Source of the DNA: Planctomycetota bacterium
GTDB taxonomy: Bacteria > Planctomycetota > UBA1135 > GCA-002686595
DNA: 64,000 nucleotides
Assembly: GCA_002686265.1 (NCBI GenBank)
Contig: NZBA01000023.1
Location: 33,316-97,315, forward strand
Direction: 5' to 3'
Shown: positions 7,325 to 16,653 of the stretch, one piece after another
Numbering within the stretch: the stretch's first letter is position 1
Layout: each line of letters opens with the position of its first letter
Program-made: the position numbers and the translations under genes
Notes under the pieces: generated by a model
Databases searched by the model: none
Told to the model about the DNA's origin: nothing
What the model saw: the letters and a program-made list of their open reading frames with translations, nothing else

Positions 7325-9154
7325 ATGCGCGAGAGCTACGGACGCCCTTGGCTCGACGAACGAGCGCCGATCCCCGCGGACGTCGACGCCGCACGCCTCG
7401 AGCGCACGCGGCCTCCCGAGTTGCGCAGCACCCTGGTCTGGAGCGAGCACTGCACCGAGTGCGCCATGCCCGCCTGCTACGCCTCCTGCGACCTCTATCA
7501 CCCCCGTCACGACCTGCACTGCCGGCGCTTCGTCACCGATATCGCCACGACGCCCGCCGAGGGAGCGGGCGGCGAGTGGATGACCGTGCGCCTGCGCCGC
7601 TGGGCACGGCTGCAGGCCGAGGGCATCCCCAGCCTCTTCCATCCCCGACGCGCCGCGCGCATCGAGGCTGTCGACCGCCGCCTCAGCCGGCTGCTCAACG
7701 GTGCCCCCCTCTCCCACGGCGTGCGCATGCGACTCGTGAACCTGTGGACGCGCACCAAGGGCAGCGCCTTCCATCGCGCGCGCTCGGCGGACGCCTCCGC
7801 CGCCACCCACTTCGCCTGCGAAGCTCTCAACCACGGCGCCGACACCGTCACCCTGCTCCTGACGATCCGCCAGCAGAGCCGTCCCGATCACCACTTGCCC
7901 CACCGAATCGAGCTGAGACCCGGCTACAACCTCGACCTGCTGCCCACGATCGAGTTCTTCGCCGGCCTGCGCCACGACGAACGCTTCTTCGTCCACCTCG
8001 ATCAGGAAGGGGACGAGGGGGGCGCGCACCTCAGCTTCGGGACGCTGGACTTCGTACGCGCCGCCGCGGGCGGAGGGCGAGCCGAGTCGAGCGACAGCGA
8101 CGCCCCCTCGGAGCACGCCAAGTGCGTCGTCTGGGACCTCGACAACACACTCTGGGACGGGATCCTCGTCGAGGACGGCCCCGACGCCCTGCGGCCCCGC
8201 CCGAGGGTGCTGGAGACGATCGCCGAACTCGACCGGCGCGGAATCCTCAACTCGATCGCAAGCAAGAACCAACCCCACGCCGCCGAGGCCGTGCTGCGCG
8301 ACCTGGGGATCTGGGAGCTGTTCGTGTTCCCTCAGATCAGTTGGGGCCCCAAGAGCGAGGCCGTGCGCCGCATCCAGGGCGCCCTCGACATCGGCATCGA
8401 CACCTTCGTGTTCGTGGACGATCAGGCTTTTGAGCGGGCGGAGGTCGCCGCCGCCCTGCCGGCGGTGCGTGTCCTCGACGAGGCTGGGGGAGCCGAGCTC
8501 GACGCCGCGGCGTGCTGCGACGTCCCGCGCACTCCCGAGAGTGCCCGCCGCCGGCGGTTCTACCAGGAGCAGATCCGACGCGACGACGCCGCCCCGACCT
8601 CGGAGGCCGGGTACGCCGAGTTCCTGCGCTCCTGCGGGCTGATGATGGAGATCGAGCACCTCGGCGCGGCGCGACTCGAACGAGTCTTCGAGCTCGTGCA
8701 GCGCACCAACCAGATGAACTTTTCGGGGCGGCGCTACTCCAGGTCCCAGCTCGCCGAGCTGGCCGACGATCCCCGGCGCACCTGCCTCGTGATCCGCTGC
8801 GAGGACCGCTTCGGCGACTACGGCGTCATCGGCTTCGCCATCTTCCACGAGGACGAGGCCTGCCTCGAGGACCTGATGTTCTCCTGCCGCATCCAGTCCA
8901 AGCGCGTCGAGCACCACTTCATCGCATACCTCGCCCAGCGGGCCGCGCGCTCGGGGGCCGCCGCCTTGCGCGCGCGCTACCGTGCGACCGAGCGCAACGC
9001 GCCCTCGGGGAAGGTCTTCGGGGACCTCGGCTTCGAGGTCCTCCAGACCACCGATGGCGTCCAGGACCTTCTCCTCGACGTCGCGTCCTTCGAGCTCGAC
9101 GAACGCGTGATCGAAGTGCGCGAATCCACCGTCGCCCGAACCGATGGAGCCTGA
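7325..9154 (+). CDS. FkbH-like protein (HAD-IIIC phosphatase plus GNAT domain) with Cys-rich N-terminus
   Basis: The 609-residue protein has three parts. Residues about 35-66 carry a Cys-rich motif (C-x2-C-x4-C-x3-C, then a Cys 14 residues on) within 'EHCTECAMPACYASC', possibly a metal or Fe-S site. About 265-410 is the HAD-IIIC domain, with 'VVWDLDNTLWDG' (nucleophile and acid Asp), 'SIASKNQP' and 'FVFVDDQAFERAEV'. About 440-600 is the acetyltransferase-like half, with 'VFELVQRTNQMNFSGRRYS' and 'FGDYGVIGFAIF'. FkbH proteins load a glycolytic C3 unit onto carrier proteins or act in glycan and lipid modification. The gene overlaps the deacetylase start, so both probably serve the polysaccharide locus. 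No acyl carrier protein is encoded nearby. Confidence 0.8.
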   Translation: MRESYGRPWLDERAPIPADVDAARLERTRPPELRSTLVWSEHCTECAMPACYASCDLYHPRHDLHCRRFVTDIATTPAEGAGGEWMTVRLRRWARLQAEGIPSLFHPRRAARIEAVDRRLSRLLNGAPLSHGVRMRLVNLWTRTKGSAFHRARSADASAATHFACEALNHGADTVTLLLTIRQQSRPDHHLPHRIELRPGYNLDLLPTIEFFAGLRHDERFFVHLDQEGDEGGAHLSFGTLDFVRAAAGGGRAESSDSDAPSEHAKCVVWDLDNTLWDGILVEDGPDALRPRPRVLETIAELDRRGILNSIASKNQPHAAEAVLRDLGIWELFVFPQISWGPKSEAVRRIQGALDIGIDTFVFVDDQAFERAEVAAALPAVRVLDEAGGAELDAAACCDVPRTPESARRRRFYQEQIRRDDAAPTSEAGYAEFLRSCGLMMEIEHLGAARLERVFELVQRTNQMNFSGRRYSRSQLAELADDPRRTCLVIRCEDRFGDYGVIGFAIFHEDEACLEDLMFSCRIQSKRVEHHFIAYLAQRAARSGAAALRARYRATERNAPSGKVFGDLGFEVLQTTDGVQDLLLDVASFELDERVIEVRESTVARTDGA

Positions 9155-9929
9155 ATCCGGCTCCCTGCCGCTGCGGCCTACGAGCACGCGGGAGTCCCTC
9201 CAGCGGAGGGTCTCGCGCCTCGTGCACGCCAAGCGCATTCCCATGCGCAACCGTGTCGGCATCATCTCATTCACCTTCGACGACGTGCCCCGGAGCGCTT
9301 GTCGCGTCGGTCGGGACCTGCTCGAGGCCCACGATTGCCTGGGGACCTACTACGTCTGCGGCGGCCTGACCGACCGAGAGGGTGACGGCGACGAGCCGTT
9401 CCATTCGCACGCTGACCTGCGAGGTCTGACGCGGGCGGGACACGAGCTCGGCTGCCACGGCTTCGCCCACCTCCCCTACCAGCAACGCGGTCTCGCCGAA
9501 GTACGCGCGGACCTCGATCGCAACCGCGCCTTCTTCGACGAGCTGGGCGGCGACGTGCCGCCGGCCAACTTCGCCTATCCCTACGGGCAGGTCTCGCCGG
9601 CTCTCAAGGCCCTCGCCAGCGAGCGCTTCGTGAGCGCACGGGGCGTGCAAGCCGCGCTGAACCGCGGAAGAGCGGACCTCGCCCTGCTCCGTGCCGTGCC
9701 GCTCTACTCCAGCGAGCTGTCCGAGCGCACCGTCGCCGATGTGATCGAGCGCACCGAGCGCGAGCGCGGCTGGCTGGTCTTCTTCACCCACTCCGTCGTC
9801 GACGCTCCCGGCCGCTGCGGCTGCACGCCCGCCCTCTTCGACTTCACCGTCAGGAGTGCCGCGCGATCGGGATGCCGGGTACTGACGGTCGCTCACGCCC
9901 TCGGTCAGGTCGCCTTCCGCCCGGCGTAG
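9144..9929 (+). CDS. Polysaccharide deacetylase (NodB homology domain)
   Basis: The 261-residue protein has the NodB domain. 'GIISFTFDDVP' at about 39-49 holds the catalytic Asp and metal Asp, 'HELGCHGFAHLPY' gives the H-x3-H metal ligands, 'PANFAYPYGQ' is motif 3, and 'GWLVFFTHSVVD' is the late His motif. No signal peptide is evident, which suits action on a lipid-linked or cytoplasmic intermediate. The ATG at 9144 overlaps the last codons of the FkbH-like gene by 11 bases, so translation is coupled. Its 3' end overlaps that of the convergent glycosyltransferase by 80 bases. The likely reaction is N- or O-deacetylation of a sugar residue of the surface glycan. Confidence 0.88.
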   Translation: MEPESGSLPLRPTSTRESLQRRVSRLVHAKRIPMRNRVGIISFTFDDVPRSACRVGRDLLEAHDCLGTYYVCGGLTDREGDGDEPFHSHADLRGLTRAGHELGCHGFAHLPYQQRGLAEVRADLDRNRAFFDELGGDVPPANFAYPYGQVSPALKALASERFVSARGVQAALNRGRADLALLRAVPLYSSELSERTVADVIERTERERGWLVFFTHSVVDAPGRCGCTPALFDFTVRSAARSGCRVLTVAHALGQVAFRPA

Positions 9930-11268
9930 CCGCGTCGCCCAGCCGAGCCGGGCTCACAGGCCGCTCGCCCGCCGCTCGGGCAGAGGAGGGGAGGGGCGGC
10001 GGCGGCGCGGAAAGCGGCTCCTTGGGCGGAATCGCCGAGCCCGGCCCGACCCGGGCTGGATCGTGGCCGACGTCGCGGCGGGCGAGCCCCGCCCCGGCCG
10101 CGCTCCAGACCTTCTGCGGCCCGCGCAGGAGGAAACTCAGGTAGACGGGGGTTTTCCAGGCCATGTAGAAGGGAATCGCGAGCAGGGCCGTCCCCGATAC
10201 GAGCCCGCGACCGAAGCGCGCCCAGGCCGCGAAGGTCCCCAGCCCCAGGAGCACCAGCCCCGAACAGGCGGTCGCGGCGGGCCAGAGGGTTCCGCTCCAC
10301 AGGAGAGGACCGAGCAGCGTCATGACGCAGGTCCCACAGAGCAGGGCGGCCAGCATGGCGAGGGGCGGCACGGCGATGTGGGCCGCGAGCCAGATCAGGC
10401 GCGGGCGCAAGCCGAGCAGGCCGGCGGCCGCCAGGCGCGGAGCCTGGTGCAGCAAGGTGTCGAGGTGGCCGTGCTCCCAGCGCCGGCGCTGATCGAGCAG
10501 ACCGTCCTTCTCGGCCGGAGGCGTGCTCCGCAGGCGCACGTGGTCGCACCAGACGGCGCCCCGATCGGAGAGGGCGAGGTCCACCGCCAACTGCATGTCC
10601 TCGACGATCCCGGCGCCGGCGAGGTCGACACGCTCGAAGGCCGACCAGGGAAAAGCCATCCCGCTGCCGTTGAGGAGACAGGGAACGCCCAGGCGGCGCA
10701 GCCCCGCCGGACGCACGCGGTTCTTGACCAGGATGGCGAGCACCGAGAGCGCTGCCACGCCGCCGCCCTCGCCGGCGTCGGATGTGAACTCGGCCTGCAC
10801 CGTGCGACCGGTCGCTTCGACGTGGCGCGCCAGGGTCCCGACCAGGTCCGAAGGGACGCGGCAGTCGGCGTCGAGCACGATCAGAGCCTCTGGCGGTGAG
10901 CTCGCCAGCACGCCGCGGCCCAAGGCCAGGGCATGGGCCTTCCCCTCCTTCTCGGGGTCCCTGCGCTCGATGACCTCCGCCCCCGCTGCCTTGGCGAGTT
11001 CGGCCGTGCTGTCCGTGCAGTTGTCAGCGACCACCAACAGCCGGTCTCCCTCGCGCAACTGCCGGACGATGTCGCGCACGGTGGCGGAGATCGTCTCCTG
11101 CTCGTCTCGGGCCGGGACCAGGACGGCCACCGACGGCCGACGGCGGGATATCGGCAGGTGGCACTCGCCGCCGAAGAAGACCCCCACCAAGCACTCGGTC
11201 GCGAAGACCAGCGCGAGGAGCAGCGACGGGACCGTCGCGATGACGAGCAGTAGATCCAGCCAGGGCAT
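9850..11268 (-). CDS. Membrane glycosyltransferase family 2
   Basis: The 472-residue protein has an N-terminal hydrophobic helix. Its GT-A domain starts with 'VAVLVPARDEQETISATVRD', continues with 'LVVADNCTDSTAELA' and 'IVLDADCRVPSDLV' (DxD), and has the acceptor-side 'DQRRRWEHGH', a Q/R-x-R-W motif typical of processive or membrane family 2 enzymes. Four or so helices follow at about 295-395. The last 75 residues are low-complexity and Pro/Arg-rich and overlap the convergent deacetylase gene, so this tail may be a recent extension. It probably works in the same polysaccharide pathway as the neighbouring genes. Confidence 0.85.
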   Translation of the reverse strand: MPWLDLLLVIATVPSLLLALVFATECLVGVFFGGECHLPISRRRPSVAVLVPARDEQETISATVRDIVRQLREGDRLLVVADNCTDSTAELAKAAGAEVIERRDPEKEGKAHALALGRGVLASSPPEALIVLDADCRVPSDLVGTLARHVEATGRTVQAEFTSDAGEGGGVAALSVLAILVKNRVRPAGLRRLGVPCLLNGSGMAFPWSAFERVDLAGAGIVEDMQLAVDLALSDRGAVWCDHVRLRSTPPAEKDGLLDQRRRWEHGHLDTLLHQAPRLAAAGLLGLRPRLIWLAAHIAVPPLAMLAALLCGTCVMTLLGPLLWSGTLWPAATACSGLVLLGLGTFAAWARFGRGLVSGTALLAIPFYMAWKTPVYLSFLLRGPQKVWSAAGAGLARRDVGHDPARVGPGSAIPPKEPLSAPPPPLPSSARAAGERPVSPARLGDAATPGGRRPDRGRERPSVPGIPIARHS

Positions 11269-11358
11269 GCGGGCGTGCCTGATGCGAGTCAGGTCGATCC
11301 CTCAGCGAGGGGCCGAAGGGGACACTAAGCCGATAGCTGGACCTTTATCTACAATGTT

Positions 11359-12576
11359 CTATTTCATCCCCCCGAGGGAACTCGAGAACCGTCCGCGCAG
11401 CTCGCGAGCGATCTCCCGGGCATCGTGCCACTCGCGCACCCGGCGACGCCCCGCCGCCCCGAGGGCCTCGAGCTCCTCCCCCGACGCCTCGAGGACCTCC
11501 TGGAGAGCCGTGGCCAGGGAGTCGACGCAGCCCGCGGGCACCAGCCAGCCGCACTCGCCCGGCCGCACGAGCTCGGGGATGCCGGCGACGTAGGTCGAGA
11601 GCACGGGACGGCCGAGGGCCAGAGCCTCCATGATGACGACCGGCAGCCCCTCGGCGAAACTGGGTAGGACGAGCGCGCGAGCGGCGAGCAGCTCCTCGCG
11701 CACGCGCTCGGTGTCCGCCCAGCCGATGAGCTCCACGCTCTCGCCCAGATCGTAGTGAGCGACGTGCTCCTCGACCGCGGCGCGCATCTCGCCGTCCCCC
11801 ACCAAGGTCAGGTGGACCTCGCGACCCTCGCCCACGATCCGTGCCAGCGCATCGATCAGTAGCATCTGCCCCTTCTGCTCGCACAGGCGGCCGACGCAGA
11901 CGAGGCGCGCAGTCTCGGGTACCGGGCGCGCGAGCTCCTCGTCGAGGTAGGTCTCATCGACGCCCATGCGCACGACGTCGATCTTGGGCCAGTCGGCCCG
12001 CGGACAAAGACGATAGAGCTGGCTACGCCCGAAGCTACTGATGGCACAGACGAAGGCCGCGTCGGCGATCTTGTCGGTCAGGGACAGGGCGTGCGGCGCA
12101 TCGAACTCCTCGGGGCCGTGGACCGTGAAGCTGTAGGGAGGCCCGCCCAGCAGCCGGCACAGGCGCGCGACCGCCGTGGAGTTGGTGCCGAAGTGCGCGT
12201 GCAGATGGGAGACGCCGCGCCGCTCGAGCAGCCGCGTGAGAAGCGCCGCCTCGGCCAAGTAGGCGAGGTGGCGCGCGACACCGCGCTCGGATCGCCGCCC
12301 CATGGCCACCGCCGCGCGCATCGCCCGCGCCAACGCCCGTGGCCGGGTGACCAACGCCGCCGCGAGCCCAACCCCAAGCCCGAGAACTCCGCCGCCCAGC
12401 AGGACGTCGGTGCGCTCGAGTTCCACGCGGTCACGCTCGTCGACGAGGCGTTCGCGGGTGGGCCGGATCGCGAAGCGCTCGACTTCGACCCCGAGAGCTT
12501 CGAGGCCCGCGATTTCGCGCCGGACGAAGGTGTGGCTCGTGCGCGGGTACTGGTTGGTGAGGTAGGCGACGCGCAT
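11359..12576 (-). CDS. Glycosyltransferase family 4
   Basis: With the ATG at 12576 the protein has 405 residues and starts directly with 'MRVAYLTNQYPRTSHTFVRREI', the usual GT-B opening. 'HLHAHFGTNSTAVA' lies near 125. The C-terminal domain has 'RLVCVGRLCEQKG' and the E-x7-E motif 'PSFAEGLPVVIMEALALGRPVLST' at about 305-330, typical of GT4 retaining enzymes. It follows the family 2 gene with a 90-bp gap and reads toward it, so the order of expression is GT4 then GT2. The sugar is unknown. Longer in-frame extensions upstream look non-coding. Confidence 0.9.
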   Translation of the reverse strand: MRVAYLTNQYPRTSHTFVRREIAGLEALGVEVERFAIRPTRERLVDERDRVELERTDVLLGGGVLGLGVGLAAALVTRPRALARAMRAAVAMGRRSERGVARHLAYLAEAALLTRLLERRGVSHLHAHFGTNSTAVARLCRLLGGPPYSFTVHGPEEFDAPHALSLTDKIADAAFVCAISSFGRSQLYRLCPRADWPKIDVVRMGVDETYLDEELARPVPETARLVCVGRLCEQKGQMLLIDALARIVGEGREVHLTLVGDGEMRAAVEEHVAHYDLGESVELIGWADTERVREELLAARALVLPSFAEGLPVVIMEALALGRPVLSTYVAGIPELVRPGECGWLVPAGCVDSLATALQEVLEASGEELEALGAAGRRRVREWHDAREIARELRGRFSSSLGGMK

Positions 12577-12659
12577 GGAAGCGAGCGGGGATGGAGCGCG
12601 AGCCGGCGTGACGCCGACGGCCCATCTTAGCGCGTGGCGGCGAGTGGCGGGGAAGACCC

Positions 12660-13289
12660 TCAGCCGACGAGGTTCGCGACGGCGGCGCGCAGGCGCGCGC
12701 ACTCGGTCTCGAGGCGCTTCGGCGTAAGGTCTTCCACGCCGTAGAGGGCCACGCGTCCGGCCAGGCGCACTCCACAGGAGCCGAGAGCGCCACGCCGCCA
12801 GAACCCCTCGGCGGCGCCCCGGAAGGCCCAGCGGTCGATCATGCGGCGGGTGTTGAAGGTCTGCACCAACAGGGCACGGCGATCCGCGAGCAAGGGCCGA
12901 GGCGAGCGCCCTGGCCGGTGAGCGAGGGCCACGTCCTCCACGAGCACGCGATCGACCCAGCCCTTCATGATCGCCGGCGGCGCGAACCACCAGACCGGGT
13001 GCACGAGGACCAACGCCTCGGCCCAGCGCACCTCCTGCTGGTAGTGGTGCACGAGCGGGTCATCCTCGGCCGAGCAGGCCGGGGCGTGACGCTGGTCGGG
13101 ATCGAGGCGCAACACCGGGTCGAAACCGTCGGCCAGGAGGTCCTGCAGACGGTGCTCGGCCCGGCGGCGCTCCAGTTCCGCGACGACCTCCCCCACCAGG
13201 CGGTCGCCCAATCCGCCCGCGCGCCCGCTGCCGTGGACCACGAGCACCCGCGGGCGATCCTCCACGCTGTTCGTCTCCTGCTCGTCCAT
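12660..13289 (-). CDS. Flavodoxin-fold NAD(P)H oxidoreductase
   Basis: The 209-residue protein has the NAD(P)H quinone oxidoreductase/modulator of drug activity B layout. A first strand 'RVLVVHGSGRAGGLGDRLVGEV' binds the flavin phosphate, then 'VRWAEALVLVHPVWWFAPPAIMKGWVDRVL', the hallmark motif of the Flavodoxin_2 family, lies at about 90-118. These enzymes transfer hydride from NAD(P)H through FMN or FAD to quinones or azo compounds. The ATG at 13289 precedes 'MDEQET' and is preferred because residues before it lack any family similarity. It reads in the same direction as the glycosyltransferases but is probably unrelated in function. Confidence 0.85.
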   Translation of the reverse strand: MDEQETNSVEDRPRVLVVHGSGRAGGLGDRLVGEVVAELERRRAEHRLQDLLADGFDPVLRLDPDQRHAPACSAEDDPLVHHYQQEVRWAEALVLVHPVWWFAPPAIMKGWVDRVLVEDVALAHRPGRSPRPLLADRRALLVQTFNTRRMIDRWAFRGAAEGFWRRGALGSCGVRLAGRVALYGVEDLTPKRLETECARLRAAVANLVG

Positions 13290-13389
13290 CTCCGCCGCCG
13301 ACTCCCGGCGCCGAGAGGATGCTACGCCGGCCAAAGCGCGGAGCAAAGCCACTCCCCGAGCCGAGCGAGGGGCCCTCCGGGTCGGGAGG

Positions 13390-16300
13390 TCAGGGGATCG
13401 TCGTCGAGAGCAGCCGCACGATGTCGGCCCGGGTGTAGGACTCGATGAAGGGGTGCGAGTTCTCCTTGAGCTGCCGGCCCTGTTCGTCGAGGAAGCGGTC
13501 CATCTGCTGGACCTCCACCAGAACACGCGTCGCGCCCGACCCCGCCGGAGCGTTGCACGCCGTCGACGGATTGGACGGATCGGTCACGTCCACGACCTGC
13601 AGGCCGACGGACTTGTTGGCCAGATAGGCGTAGTCGTCCACGCCGGGAGGCGCGAGCTGGCTGGCGACGACGACGTCGCTCACCTCGCCCCCCAAGCCGG
13701 TCACCGACGAGACCGGGACGATGGTGTCGGGGTCGGTCATGTCGAAAACGTGCAGCCCGGCGGCACCGGCCGCCACGTAGAGGTAGTCGTGCTCGCGGGA
13801 AGGAACGCTCCCGCTCGCGGTGACGTAGCGCGTGTAGGCGTCCAACCCGCTCGCTCCCACGAGCGGCAATCCACCGACGACCTGGCCGGAGCCGAAGTCG
13901 GGCAGGAGGTCGACCACGCGCACCCCGTAGGCCGGGTCGGCCACGTAGGCGCGCACGGCGAAGCCCGCGCCGCCCTGGTAGTGGGCGTAGAGCTCCACGT
14001 CCGCCGCCTGCATGCCCCCGATGATGCCCGCGATCGACGGCGCCGAGTGGTCGGAGACGTCGACGACGACCAACCCGCCGTTCCCGGCGGCCACGAAGAG
14101 GTGGATTCCCCAAGGCACGACCCGTCGCGCCTGGGGGATCGCGATCGAGGCGACGTGCAACGCCTGGTTGGGACGTTCGCTGTCGTAGATCCGCACGCCC
14201 ACTCCGGCGTCCACTACGTACAGGTAGCGGGCCGCGTAGGCGATGTCGATGGCGTCGATACCCGTGATCGTGTGTACCGACGCGCCCCCGGCGTCAGAGA
14301 GACGGCGGTCATGAATCGCCACCCCCGCGGGTCCGTGAGCGACGAACAGGAAGTCCACCGTCCCCTCGACGGTGTTCGGCCGCGAGGCGACGCCCAGGGC
14401 CGCTGAAGCGGTCACGGCGCCGTCTGCCGCCGGCGCACAAGGAGCGGCCTGGCGATCGAACTGCTCAGCCCCCGCCGGGCCGACGGTGAAGACGCGCTCG
14501 CGCGCGATGGCGTAGTTCCCCGTCCCCAGCCCCAGCGACGGTGGGGCGCGGTGACACTCGGCGCAGGTCCGCACCTCGTGGGGGCGAACCGTGTGTGGCT
14601 GGATCGGATTCAGCCCCAGCCCCGAGATCCCGTTGCTCGTGACAGGCATGGCGAAGTCGAGGATCTTGGAGCCATCCGGCGCCGTAACGTCGGCGATCGG
14701 CTGGCAGGCGACCAGGTAGGGCGCGGCGCGATCCTCGCTGTTGGGACCGAGCGAGAAGGCACGCAGGGACTCGAATATCTTGTTGCTCGTGCTGACCTTC
14801 CCGACCTCGTACTGGCCGGTGAACATGTTCAGCCCGACGTCGCGCTCGTCGCGCTCGAAGTGGCAGCCGAAGCAGTTGGGAATCCACGAGGAGTGGCACG
14901 CGTAGCACTCCAAACCACCCTCGTCCTTGAGGTGGTCGTCGTTCATGCACGCCGCCGCATCCGGATTGAAAGACGGCGAGCTGGGATCGACGATATCCAT
15001 GACCAGCGGCACGACGTGCTCGGCACCCGTGACCTTCGAGGTCAGGACAACCTCGCCGTTGGGGTTCATGACGACGTTGGGGAGCACGCTGCCGTCGTTG
15101 TCGGCCAGGGTCGGCGGCAGGCCCGGCAGGCCGTGACAGGAGCGGCACTCGATCTTGGTCGCCTGGTCCATGTGGCCCCAGATGTTCCCGTCGCCCATCA
15201 CCTCGGAGGCGATGTGACAGTCGATACAGTGCATCCCACGCTCGTGGTGGATGTCGGCCGGATTGGTCGCCGAATCGTTCATGTGGTAACCACCGTTGAA
15301 CAACTCGTCGGTCGTCCCCGGCACGCCGGGGCCCGACGGCATGCGCGGGGGCATCTGGGCGCGTCCGGTGAAGTTGAGGCCGATCCGACCACCGCGATGG
15401 TGGCAGTGCACGCACTGTTCGGTCTGGATCGACCTGGAGAGCACGTGCGTACGCGGGTGACCCTGCTCGGCGTGATCGATGCTCGCATCGGCGCTCTGAG
15501 AGAGGCCGTCGTTGTCGTAGGCCATGTGACAGGCCGCGCAGCCGTCCGCCCGGTAAAGGCCGTTCCAACCGGCGTTGCCTCGGTAGCCCTTGCCGCGCGA
15601 CCACAGGTGGCAGCGTGCGCACTGCTGGGAGGGCACGGCAGCGTAGTGCGAGGCGACCCGATTGGGATCCGCGCTCGGATCGTAGCTGAGCATGTCCTCG
15701 AGGCTCTGTACGGCACCCTCGGTGTCGGGCACGTAGCCATCGTTGTCCTCGACGGCGAAGTTGCCGTAGAGAGGCCACTTCGAGTCGACCACGGCGTTCA
15801 GGTAGAGGCCGCCGGCGAAATGCCCAGCCGTCGTGGACATCATCCCCTTGCGCACGTCGTGCACGTAGTTCTGGTGGCACAGGCCACAGGTCGTGTCGAC
15901 GGTGCGCAGGTTGGAAGGATTGACGAACTGCTGGTACTCCAGGTCCTGGTCGATCGGCGGAATCGACATGTCGTAGGCGACCGTGCCGTCGGGATGAACG
16001 TGGGCAAGGTCCTTCTTCGTGGCGTACGGGTCGCCGCCGTGGCAGAAAGTGCAGTCGAGGTCCATGCCGAACATGTGTTCCATGGCGTTCTCGAGCTGAT
16101 CGTGGCACAGCAGGCAGGCCGGGTAGACCGCCTGGGCAAAGGGCTGGGTCACCGCCGGCAGCGGACCACCGGCCGCGGGCGTACGGCGGCAGAGGCGAAT
16201 CGTGACCGCGCCGCCGGGGCGCTCCACGGTCACCAGGCCGGCGCGCTCGTCGAGATGGATGCGCTCGCCGTCGTGTCCCTTCCAGTCGAGGGTCTTGCCC

Positions 16301-16464
16301 TGCGACCCGCGCGATGCAGAAGCGCCGGGCGGTCCGGCCTGCGCGGCGGGCGGGCGCTGCACGGGTGTGCCGAGGGTCACGAGTTGCACGCTGAGGAGGA
16401 CCGCGAAGAGGCCGGTCAACGCCGCGGCGGCCCGCCTCGGTCGGATGTCCAAGATCGCTCTCAT
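13390..16464 (-). CDS. Undecaheme cytochrome c fused to LVIVD repeats
   Basis: The 1024-residue protein has a signal peptide (hydrophobic about 12-30). It then has eleven CxxCH heme c sites between about 115 and 637: CLLCH, CTFCH, CGLCH, CARCH, CAACH, CVHCH, CIDCH, CRSCH, CYACH, CFGCH and CAECH. From about 680 to 990 come repeated 'DFLFVAHGPAGVAIHD', 'RYLYVVDAGVGVRIYD', 'HLFVAAGNGGLVVVDV' and similar units, the LVIVD beta-propeller repeat of bacterial surface proteins. It must be exported and matured by the Ccm system. A role as an extracellular or periplasmic electron carrier is likely; substrate and partners are unknown. The gene is monocistronic as far as the sequence shows and divergent from the HemW-like gene. 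Confidence 0.9.
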   Translation of the reverse strand: MRAILDIRPRRAAAALTGLFAVLLSVQLVTLGTPVQRPPAAQAGPPGASASRGSQGKTLDWKGHDGERIHLDERAGLVTVERPGGAVTIRLCRRTPAAGGPLPAVTQPFAQAVYPACLLCHDQLENAMEHMFGMDLDCTFCHGGDPYATKKDLAHVHPDGTVAYDMSIPPIDQDLEYQQFVNPSNLRTVDTTCGLCHQNYVHDVRKGMMSTTAGHFAGGLYLNAVVDSKWPLYGNFAVEDNDGYVPDTEGAVQSLEDMLSYDPSADPNRVASHYAAVPSQQCARCHLWSRGKGYRGNAGWNGLYRADGCAACHMAYDNDGLSQSADASIDHAEQGHPRTHVLSRSIQTEQCVHCHHRGGRIGLNFTGRAQMPPRMPSGPGVPGTTDELFNGGYHMNDSATNPADIHHERGMHCIDCHIASEVMGDGNIWGHMDQATKIECRSCHGLPGLPPTLADNDGSVLPNVVMNPNGEVVLTSKVTGAEHVVPLVMDIVDPSSPSFNPDAAACMNDDHLKDEGGLECYACHSSWIPNCFGCHFERDERDVGLNMFTGQYEVGKVSTSNKIFESLRAFSLGPNSEDRAAPYLVACQPIADVTAPDGSKILDFAMPVTSNGISGLGLNPIQPHTVRPHEVRTCAECHRAPPSLGLGTGNYAIARERVFTVGPAGAEQFDRQAAPCAPAADGAVTASAALGVASRPNTVEGTVDFLFVAHGPAGVAIHDRRLSDAGGASVHTITGIDAIDIAYAARYLYVVDAGVGVRIYDSERPNQALHVASIAIPQARRVVPWGIHLFVAAGNGGLVVVDVSDHSAPSIAGIIGGMQAADVELYAHYQGGAGFAVRAYVADPAYGVRVVDLLPDFGSGQVVGGLPLVGASGLDAYTRYVTASGSVPSREHDYLYVAAGAAGLHVFDMTDPDTIVPVSSVTGLGGEVSDVVVASQLAPPGVDDYAYLANKSVGLQVVDVTDPSNPSTACNAPAGSGATRVLVEVQQMDRFLDEQGRQLKENSHPFIESYTRADIVRLLSTTIP

Positions 16465-16653
16465 CAGACCAGCCTACCCCTCATCGACCGACGCAGCGGG
16501 GAGCCGTGTCGATCCTCACCAAGTCCACGAACGATTGCCGTAAACCGCTACGAACAACTACGCATCCTCCTGCGCAACTCTGCTCATGAATTCCCCGCAT
16601 GAGTACGGATACGCTCGGGATGCGAACGAAACGAAGGCGAAGGAAACGCAGCG

